Shown: in pieces, positions 1 to 4,341 of the stretch
Layout of the letters: every line of letters begins with the position of its first letter
How positions within the stretch are numbered: position 1 is the stretch's first letter
NCBI GenBank assembly: GCA_007118525.1
Contig: SKRK01000317.1
Span: 1-5,372, forward strand
Length of the DNA: 5,372 bases
From: Balneolaceae bacterium
GTDB lineage: Bacteria; Bacteroidota; Rhodothermia; Balneolales; Balneolaceae
Direction: 5' to 3'
The notes under the pieces: model-generated
What the model was told of the DNA's origin: nothing
The model's input: only the letters and a program-made list of their open reading frames with translations
Databases searched by the model: none
Position numbers and translations under genes: made by a program

Positions 1-53
1 CCTGCAAAACATGCGATACTAAAGATAAGAACCAAAAACTGAGCAACTCTCAT
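1..53 (-). CDS. N-terminus of an unidentified exported or membrane protein (partial)
   Basis: Only the first 17 codons and two bases of an 18th lie in the window; the gene continues past the left edge. The readable peptide is MRVAQFLVLIFSIACFAG: one basic residue and then a hydrophobic run, which is what a Sec signal peptide or N-terminal anchor looks like. The cysteine at residue 15 is preceded by S-I-A, a poor match to a lipobox, so a lipoprotein is possible but not favoured. The start is ATG at 53-51, with a GAGAAGGA-type ribosome binding site about 7 bases upstream. The other nearby ATG (58-56) is out of frame and hits a stop at its third codon. The gene is divergent from recA. A weak promoter-like pair lies upstream on this strand (TTGAAA at 137-132, TAAATT at 115-110, 16 bp apart), but it is not convincing. 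Function cannot be assigned from this fragment. Confidence 0.5.
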   Translation of the reverse strand, partial: MRVAQFLVLIFSIACFA

Positions 54-58
54 AACAT

Positions 59-67
59 TTCCTTCTC
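59..67 (-). promoter_or_regulatory. Shine-Dalgarno site of the leftward gene
   Basis: Read on the minus strand, this stretch is GAGAAGGAA, ending about 5-7 bases before the ATG at 53-51. It is a good match to the anti-Shine-Dalgarno complement and is the main support for the start of the partial leftward gene. It stands out because none of the five rightward genes has a comparable site. Confidence 0.5.
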
Positions 68-344
68 CCGGCCACAAAAGCCATATGTGTTACTTCAAAC
101 TATATCTCTAATTTAATATTCAGGAGTTTATTTTCAAGTATTGTTTCAGATTATTTTGAACTTTAACGTTTCAGACGGCATTATATCGCACTTGTACTCT
201 CTTTTTTATAAATTTTTGTAAGGAATTTCAGATTTCCGGTTCATATTTATACAGCTCCGAGGTTACTAAGCAGTAACAGTTCGAGAACAGAATGAAGATA
301 TGACTGTATACGGTGAACGGTTCTTTGCTGAATTCCGGTTGGAT

Positions 345-361
345 AACAAGTACTCATTCTT
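345..361 (+). repeat. Upstream copy of a 17-bp direct repeat before recA
   Basis: AACAAGTACTCATTCTT matches the second copy at 460-476 at 15 of 17 positions, including a perfect 11-base core TACTCATTCTT. Other short matches flank both copies at nearly the same offset: CTGTATA (304 and 421), GAAT (365 and 481) and GGGG (380 and 496) are separated by 115-117 bp. The simplest readings are a decayed tandem duplication of about 116 bp or a regulatory motif used twice. A weaker relative, GTACTC followed by TCTT-like sequence, occurs at 194-204. Confidence 0.5.
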
Positions 362-459
362 CCTGAATTTGTTTACTTTGGGGCACAGAGATTCGTCCTG
401 ATTTATAATTGAAAATAATTCTGTATAGAACCGGGCGATTTAGTATCATACATATATTG

Positions 460-476
460 AACATATACTCATTCTT
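460..476 (+). repeat. recA-proximal copy of the 17-bp direct repeat
   Basis: AACATATACTCATTCTT is the second copy of the element at 345-361 and ends about 95 bp before the recA start codon. It follows TTG (457-459) and precedes CGAAT (480-484), so it would sit in the spacer of a poor promoter-like pair, TTGAAC-16 bp-TCGAAT. That placement would suit an operator, but both the promoter and a repressor are guesses. Confidence 0.5.
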
Positions 477-484
477 TTTCGAAT

Positions 485-521
485 CCCTTGTTCAAGGGGT
501 GACACACAGCTGACACACCCC
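485..521. promoter_or_regulatory. Dyad and 11-bp-spaced direct repeats, possible recA operator
   Basis: Two ordered motifs sit 50-86 bp before the recA start. The first is a perfect 6-bp inverted repeat, CCCTTG-TT-CAAGGG (485-498). Overlapping its end, TGACACAC occurs twice (500-507 and 511-518), separated by AGC, so the repeat period is 11 bp, about one helical turn. GGGGTG (496-501) and CACCCC (516-521) are also inverted complements enclosing the repeats. Same-face direct repeats and a dyad at this distance from a start codon fit a protein binding site. No known LexA box consensus is matched exactly, so the regulator is unknown. Confidence 0.35.
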
Positions 522-550
522 GGCACTATCATCCTGAAACAAATTTATCC

Positions 551-570
551 AATCAATCAAATAAACAATC
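551..570 (+). promoter_or_regulatory. A-rich, Shine-Dalgarno-less recA leader
   Basis: The 20 bases before the recA ATG read AATCAATCAAATAAACAATC: almost no G, no GGAG-like sequence, and a repeated AATCA unit. Unstructured A-rich leaders are typical of Bacteroidota-like translation initiation, where Shine-Dalgarno pairing is largely unused. This supports the lineage guess and shows the start must be chosen by protein homology. Confidence 0.5.
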
Positions 571-1629
571 ATGGCAGCTTCAAAAGACGACCGACTTAAA
601 TCCATAGATATAGCATTAGGGCAAATCGAAAAACAGCATGGCAAGGGAACTGTTATGCGATTGGGCGATTCCGCAACAGACCAGATTGCCAAAATATCCA
701 CCGGCTCTATTATGATTGATTATGCCCTTGGAGTGGGAGGCATCCCCCGCGGCAGGGTAACGGAAATTTACGGTCCTGAAGCTAGTGGTAAAACCACCCT
801 GGCCCTGCAGGTGATAGCACAGGCTCAAAAAACCGGCGGGTATGCCGCTTTTATTGATGCAGAACACGCATTTGATCCGAAATATGCCCGGGCTCTGGGT
901 ATTAATACCGACGAGCTGCTTGTGTCACAACCCGACAGCGGCGAACAGGCGCTGGAAATTACGGAGACACTGATCCGCTCAGGAGCTCTCGATGTGATTG
1001 TAATCGATTCGGTGGCTGCGCTTGTGCCACGCGCTGAGCTTGAAGGCGAAATGGGCGACTCACACATGGGTTTACAGGCACGATTGATGTCGCAGGCACT
1101 TCGAAAGATTACCGGTATTGTAAGTAAAACCCGTACCTCATGTATTTTCATCAATCAGGTGCGTGAAAAAATTGGTGTTATGTTTGGAAATCCGGAAACA
1201 ACTACCGGTGGCCGGGCCCTGAAGTTTTACTCCTCCGTTCGTATCGATATTCGAAGAATCGGCGCCATCAAAAAAGGAGATGAAGTATTGGGTAACAGAA
1301 CCAAGGTTAAGATTGTAAAAAACAAAGTAGCTCCTCCTTTCAAAGTGGTTGAGTTTAACATCCTGTATGGCAAAGGGATCTCGCGCGTTTCTGAAATCCT
1401 CGATCTGGCCGTAGAATATGACATCATCGAAAAACGAGGCAGCTGGTACCGCTACGATGGCGAGCCCATCGGCCAGGGAACCGATGCCGCCATTCAGTTT
1501 CTCGAAGAGGATGAGGAGCTTACCAAAAAGATTGAAGTTATTGTTCGCGATAAACTGATGCCGGTTGAACCTGAGCCGGAAAAAAGTGAGAAAAAAGCGA
1601 ACAAGGCAGAACCCGTTGAAGCTGAATAA
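571..1629 (+). CDS. recA: Recombinase RecA
   Basis: RecA is the ATP-dependent DNA recombinase that forms filaments on single-stranded DNA, drives homologous pairing and strand exchange, and stimulates LexA self-cleavage in SOS. The product is 352 residues, the usual length. An N-terminal helix/linker (about 1-35) containing QIEKQHGKG and MRLGD leads into the ATPase core. Visible motifs are Walker A GPEASGKT (68-75), the catalytic glutamate in DAEHA (E98), Walker B VIVIDS (D146) and loop L1 [10 protein letters not shown] (158-167). The allosteric glutamine in INQVR (Q196) follows, with loop L2 through [15 protein letters not shown] (200-214). The C-terminal domain ends in a flexible tail (about 331-352) rich in Glu, Lys and Pro. 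No intein or frameshift is seen. The start is fixed by the typical N-terminus, although there is no Shine-Dalgarno sequence. A hairpin terminator downstream suggests a mostly monocistronic transcript. Confidence 0.98.
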   Translation: MAASKDDRLKSIDIALGQIEKQHGKGTVMRLGDSATDQIAKISTGSIMIDYALGVGGIPRGRVTEIYGPEASGKTTLALQVIAQAQKTGGYAAFIDAEHAFDPKYARALGINTDELLVSQPDSGEQALEITETLIRSGALDVIVIDSVAALVPRAELEGEMGDSHMGLQARLMSQALRKITGIVSKTRTSCIFINQVREKIGVMFGNPETTTGGRALKFYSSVRIDIRRIGAIKKGDEVLGNRTKVKIVKNKVAPPFKVVEFNILYGKGISRVSEILDLAVEYDIIEKRGSWYRYDGEPIGQGTDAAIQFLEEDEELTKKIEVIVRDKLMPVEPEPEKSEKKANKAEPVEAE

Positions 1630-1634
1630 TCAGC
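1621..1634 (+). other. Small hairpin spanning the recA stop codon
   Basis: GCTGA (1621-1625) and TCAGC (1630-1634) are perfect complements around a 4-base loop, ATAA, which contains the TAA stop codon (1627-1629). At 5 bp it is weak alone and could be chance, but it opens a 3' untranslated region with two further predicted structures. Confidence 0.25.
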
Positions 1635-1658
1635 ACGAAAACAGTCCGGCATGGCAGC

Positions 1659-1720
1659 GTTGATTAAAGCGGTTTTGAAAATGAATAAACGACCGCTGCA
1701 CGGAAACCTGTGTAATCAAC
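1659..1720 (+). other. Possible three-way-junction RNA in the recA 3' UTR
   Basis: These 62 bases fold by eye into a compact three-helix junction. P1 pairs GTTGATTA (1659-1666) with TAATCAAC (1713-1720), 8 bp and perfect. P2 pairs AGCGGT (1668-1673) with ACCGCT (1692-1697), 6 bp, and can extend by three A-U pairs past a two-base bulge (1674-1676 with 1687-1689). P3 pairs CACGG (1699-1703) with CCTGTG (1707-1712), 5 bp with one bulged T and an AAA loop. The junction linkers are only A1667 and G1698, with none between P3 and P1. A competing helix exists: GCAGCG (1654-1659) can pair with CGCTGC (1694-1699), which would break P2 and P3. It matches no RNA family I recognise. It lies between the recA stop and the terminator, so it would be part of the recA transcript. 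Chance pairing is not excluded. Confidence 0.35.
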
Positions 1721-1757
1721 AGCATCTGATTCTAAACCACAAAATCGTTCGGAAATC

Positions 1758-1792
1758 ACGAAATGGAAGCCACTTGGCTTCCATTTTCGTTT
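1758..1792 (+). terminator. Intrinsic-type terminator after recA
   Basis: AAATGGAAGCC (1761-1771) and GGCTTCCATTT (1776-1786) form a perfect 11-bp stem with a 4-base loop, ACTT. The helix extends by ACG/CGT (1758-1760 with 1788-1790) past one bulged T at 1787. The descending arm runs into TTTTCGTTT, an interrupted T tract rather than a clean one. This is the strongest hairpin in the window and lies 130 bp after the recA stop and about 95 bp before recX. It probably ends the recA transcript. Because the stem is nearly symmetric and flanked by AAA on the left, it might also work in the other direction, but no opposing gene is present. Confidence 0.8.
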
Positions 1793-1885
1793 AGTGAATT
1801 GTAGCACTTTAAAATTAATACCATACCTCTACCGACAATAATCAGAACTTGTATTTCGAACCAACTATTAACTTCTCATCGTTAG

Positions 1886-2578
1886 ATGATACCCCGCAAT
1901 CCATCATCAAATTCTAATTCAATTGAGGATCAGCTCCCGCTCACGATCACCTCAATCTCTGTTCAGAAGAAGAGAAATGATCGATTCTCACTTTTTCACG
2001 AAGATCAGTTCTTGATCGGGGTATCATCGAAAACCCTCATCGATTTTTCTATCCAAAAAGGAACTGAACTCACACACGAACTCTTCAACAACATTCAGTA
2101 TTCTGAAGAGTATCAAGCTGTAAAGGACTCCTTTTACAGGTATTTAGGGGGCCGCGATCACGCTGCGTTCGAATTAAAACAGAAAGCCCTTAAAAAGGGG
2201 TTTGATGATCAGCTGGTCAACTCAGTTCTTGAAGAGTTTGATAGAAAGGGCCTGCTGAATGATGAGGTATTTGCCCGAAAGTTCTCCTGGGATAAAGCTG
2301 AATTTAAGAAGTGGGGCCCGAACAAAATCCAGAATGCACTCTATAAAAAAGGAATATCCAAACATGTTGTTGAAAAAGTGGTTCAAAACCTTTCTGAGGA
2401 TTTGGAGCAAACTCAGATTTGTGTAGATTTACTTCGCAAACGAAGAAATCACTTTTTAAGGGAGGCTGATCCCATTAAGCGTAAACAGAAGATGTATAGA
2501 TACCTTACCGGTAAAGGCTATATTGGAAGTGACGTCAGCAAGGCAACCGATCTAATATCTAAAGAATTCGATGTTTAA
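1886..2578 (+). CDS. recX: Regulatory protein RecX
   Basis: RecX binds RecA filaments and modulates (usually limits) their growth and ATPase/co-protease activity. The product is 230 residues, somewhat longer than the common 150-210. Residues 1-19 are a polar Ser/Asn-rich leader. An N-terminal part with ITSISVQKKRNDRFSLF and a FLIGVS segment (about 21-47) follows, as in many RecX proteins. Three helical repeats then follow. The first (about 82-123) contains AFELKQKALKKGF and ends in KGLLND. The second (about 126-170) contains FARKFSWDKAEFKKWGPNKI and KKGISKHVVEKVV. The third (about 178-226) contains DPIKRKQKMYRYLTGKGY. The start is well bounded: an in-frame TAG lies immediately before the ATG, and no other ATG occurs until deep in the protein. 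There is no Shine-Dalgarno sequence. The gene's end overlaps the next gene by 8 bp. Position directly after recA supports the assignment. Confidence 0.93.
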   Translation: MIPRNPSSNSNSIEDQLPLTITSISVQKKRNDRFSLFHEDQFLIGVSSKTLIDFSIQKGTELTHELFNNIQYSEEYQAVKDSFYRYLGGRDHAAFELKQKALKKGFDDQLVNSVLEEFDRKGLLNDEVFARKFSWDKAEFKKWGPNKIQNALYKKGISKHVVEKVVQNLSEDLEQTQICVDLLRKRRNHFLREADPIKRKQKMYRYLTGKGYIGSDVSKATDLISKEFDV

Positions 2579-3698
2579 AAATCTGACACTGGATAAAATT
2601 CTAAAACTGGGGATATTTCTTCTCGCCATTTTTGTGATCGGCCTGATTGCATACAATTTCAGCAATCTGTTAGCCTACGCCATTATTGCAATGCTCCTGA
2701 GCTACCTGTTAGATCCTATTGTTAACCGCATGCAGGCCGCCGGGGTAAATCGAACCCTGGCCATTTCCGTTACCCTGGCATCTGTGATACTTGTCATCGT
2801 TTGGATTTCGAACAGCCTCATACCCATCCTGGCCAATCAGATGGCTTCGCTGACCCGCCAGTTAAACATTGAAACGCTGATTTTTGTGGCAGATCAGATA
2901 GAAGACCAGGTCCGTACCAATTTTGAGTTTATTCCTTCCGGTTACCTCAGGGAGAACATTACAATTCTCGCCGAGGGTTTCTTCGATGTAGATAAATTTT
3001 CAGACATTGTAGGCGATCTGATCGGAATCTTTACCAACCTCTTTGCCGCATTCCTGGTCATCCCTTTTGCCACATTCTTCTTTTTGAAAGACGGCCATAA
3101 GATCCGGCGCGACTTCCTGCAGCTGGTACCCAACAAGTACTTTGAAACCACGCTCAGCCTTATTGATAAAATCGAAACCCGGCTCGGCTACTACTTCAGA
3201 AGTGTGGTTATACAGTGTACCATTGTAGGTATCGCGTCGTGGGTAGCGTTATCGGTTGCCGGACTCAACAACGCCGCTTCTGTGGGTATTACAATCGGTG
3301 TGGCAAACTCCATCCCCTATTTTGGCCCCATCATCGGATATATCCTGTCGATAGTAATTGCTATTATTGAAACCGGCGATTTCTCACTGGTGGTACCCGC
3401 AATTCTGGCGGTACTTTTTGCTCAGATACTCGACAATGCGATACTGCAACCGCTCATCTTCTCTAAATCTGCCGATATGCACCCGGTTGCTATTCTCTTC
3501 ATCATTTTAATCGGGGCTCAAACTGCCGGAATTTTAGGGATGCTTGTTGCCATTCCAATTGCTACGATTATTAAGATCACCATCAACCAGATTACCTGGA
3601 GTTTTAATAACTACTACGTTTTCAGGAACTCCGATTCGCAGCCTGAGCAATTAACTGTCGATCATCCCCCGCCAACTCTTTCAAATACGGGTAAATAA
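2571..3698 (+). CDS. AI-2E/PerM-family transporter-like membrane protein
   Basis: This is a 375-residue inner-membrane protein of the AI-2E family (formerly UPF0118; PerM, YdiK, TqsA), which has members of about 340-380 residues. About seven to eight hydrophobic segments can be read: roughly 11-28, 31-51, 63-88, 148-172, 212-232, 235-262, 270-290 and 303-338. The polar region at about 89-147 is the usual extracytoplasmic insert. Family signatures are FFFLKDG (169-175), NSIPYFGPIIG (246-256) and QILDNAILQPLIF (285-297), plus a hydrophobic end with GMLVAIPIA. A polar, proline-containing tail (about 352-375) follows. Family members have been linked to autoinducer-2 export and to Na+/H+ exchange, so the substrate here is open. 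The ATG lies inside the end of recX (ATGTTTAA overlap), suggesting translational coupling; only a weak AAAGA lies upstream. No functional link to recombination is apparent. Confidence 0.92.
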   Translation: MFKNLTLDKILKLGIFLLAIFVIGLIAYNFSNLLAYAIIAMLLSYLLDPIVNRMQAAGVNRTLAISVTLASVILVIVWISNSLIPILANQMASLTRQLNIETLIFVADQIEDQVRTNFEFIPSGYLRENITILAEGFFDVDKFSDIVGDLIGIFTNLFAAFLVIPFATFFFLKDGHKIRRDFLQLVPNKYFETTLSLIDKIETRLGYYFRSVVIQCTIVGIASWVALSVAGLNNAASVGITIGVANSIPYFGPIIGYILSIVIAIIETGDFSLVVPAILAVLFAQILDNAILQPLIFSKSADMHPVAILFIILIGAQTAGILGMLVAIPIATIIKITINQITWSFNNYYVFRNSDSQPEQLTVDHPPPTLSNTGK

Positions 3699-3754
3699 TC
3701 AACCAGCTTTTACCTATATTTCCCGCGAATTAATTTCAGTAATAATCCGGCAGT
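3699..3754 (+). other. Short spacer between the PerM-like gene and purN
   Basis: These 56 bases hold no hairpin with a T tract, so nothing visible separates recX and the membrane-protein gene from the purine genes. TATATTTC at 3715-3722 resembles the Bacteroidota -7 element (TAnnTTTG) with one mismatch, but no TTG lies at the proper distance upstream, so a promoter is not claimed. AATTAATT (3728-3735) is a short palindrome of unknown meaning. Confidence 0.4.
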
Positions 3755-4336
3755 GTGAAAAAAATCGTGGTTCTGGCTTCCGGCTCCGGAAGCAACTTCC
3801 AGGCAATTATTGATGCAGTAAACCGTGGCGACATTAAAGCACGTATAGCCGGGCTTATTGCAAGTAAACCTCAGATTGGTGCTGTAAAAAGGGCTCGGGA
3901 TCATAACATACCGGTGGCAGTTCTTGAAAACCCATCGGATCAAGATTACACTGAAAATCTCATGGCACAACTCACCCATTGGAATCCCGACCTGATTGTT
4001 CTGGCAGGTTATCTTAGAAAAATTCCAACTGAAGTTGTAGAGGCATTCAGCAATCAAATCATAAACATTCACCCTTCCCTGCTTCCCAAATATGGCGGCA
4101 AAGGTTTCTATGGTGAACATGTGCACCGGGCTGTTTTGGAAGACGGCGAATCTGAATCGGGCTGCACGGTCCATTTTGTTAACGAACTCTACGATAAAGG
4201 GGATATCATCCGGCAGGTGAAAGTGCCGGTACGAGACTCCGACACGCCCGAAACTCTTGCAAAACGCATACTGGCAGAAGAGCACAAATTGCTTCCTTCT
4301 GTTATCTCAGAACTATTAACCTCAAATCGAACCTGA
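3755..4336 (+). CDS. purN: Phosphoribosylglycinamide formyltransferase (GART, 10-formyl-THF type)
   Basis: PurN transfers a formyl group from 10-formyltetrahydrofolate to GAR, giving FGAR, the third step of de novo purine synthesis in the cytoplasm. The product is 193 residues, within the family's usual 185-215. The Rossmann-type N-terminus VVLASGSGSNFQAII carries the phosphate-binding loop GSGSN (10-14). The catalytic triad of the E. coli enzyme (N106, H108, D144) corresponds to N104 and H106 in NIHPSLLP, and to D147 in LYDKGD. After HPSLLPKY comes GGKGFYGEHVH, a form I associate with Bacteroidota-type PurN rather than the proteobacterial PGLHTH. The start is GTG at 3755, which places the conserved KKIVVLASG at residue 2; it has no clear Shine-Dalgarno site. 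It follows the upstream gene by 56 bp with no terminator and precedes purH by 5 bp. A 191-codon frame on the opposite strand is only a shadow. Confidence 0.96.
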   Translation: MKKIVVLASGSGSNFQAIIDAVNRGDIKARIAGLIASKPQIGAVKRARDHNIPVAVLENPSDQDYTENLMAQLTHWNPDLIVLAGYLRKIPTEVVEAFSNQIINIHPSLLPKYGGKGFYGEHVHRAVLEDGESESGCTVHFVNELYDKGDIIRQVKVPVRDSDTPETLAKRILAEEHKLLPSVISELLTSNRT

Positions 4337-4341
4337 TTTCT

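Larger units (their letters stand above)
54..570. other. Divergent intergenic region upstream of recA
   Basis: This 517-base stretch has no convincing gene. Positions about 98-230 are AT-rich, with a T/A tract at 202-217. It contains several short repeats. GTTTCAGA occurs at 143-150 and 168-175, with TTTCAGA again at 226-232. TTCCGGTT occurs at 234-241 and 333-340. There is a small hairpin GTTACT-aagc-AGTAAC (262-277), followed at once by the dyad GTTC-GA-GAAC (279-288). GAAC-G-GTTC lies at 315-323, and an imperfect palindrome TTCTGTATAGAA at 419-430. CGGTTCT (318-324) and AGAACCG (427-433) are inverted copies. The recA promoter and any SOS operator should lie here, but I could not pick a clear sigma-70 or Bacteroidota-type (TTG / TAnnTTTG) promoter. 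One short reading frame at 300-401 (33 codons, ATG start) is open but unsupported. Confidence 0.6.

Noticed and set aside
279..323. GTTC-GA-GAAC and GAAC-G-GTTC dyads as LexA boxes
   Set aside because: Known boxes use GAAC-N4-GTTC (Gram-positive) or GTTC-N7-GTTC (alphaproteobacterial). The orientation or spacing here fits neither, and 4-bp arms are common by chance.
373..380. TTACTTTG as a Bacteroidota-type -7 promoter element
   Set aside because: It has one mismatch to TAnnTTTG, and the nearest suitable TTG (339-341) is 31 bp upstream, outside the usual spacing.
404..429. TATAAT (404-409) or TATAGA (424-429) as the recA -10 element
   Set aside because: No acceptable -35 lies 16-18 bp upstream of either (best is TTTATA before TATAGA), and in an AT-rich region such hexamers are expected by chance.
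54..570. CRISPR array, tRNA or insertion-sequence remnant in the recA upstream region
   Set aside because: The repeats are too few, too short and too irregular for CRISPR. No cloverleaf could be drawn, and no terminal inverted repeat with flanking target duplication was found.
825..1154. 109-codon minus-strand frame inside recA
   Set aside because: It is a low-complexity, Ser-rich shadow of the RecA ATPase core with no independent support.
68..1629. Search for an intein or insertion in recA
   Set aside because: The RecA reading frame is continuous and of normal length, with every motif adjacent to its expected neighbour.
3710..4285. 191-codon open frame on the minus strand
   Set aside because: It lies antisense to purN, whose motifs and catalytic residues are unmistakable. 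The antisense peptide shows no recognisable domain and is explained by the codon bias of the plus strand.
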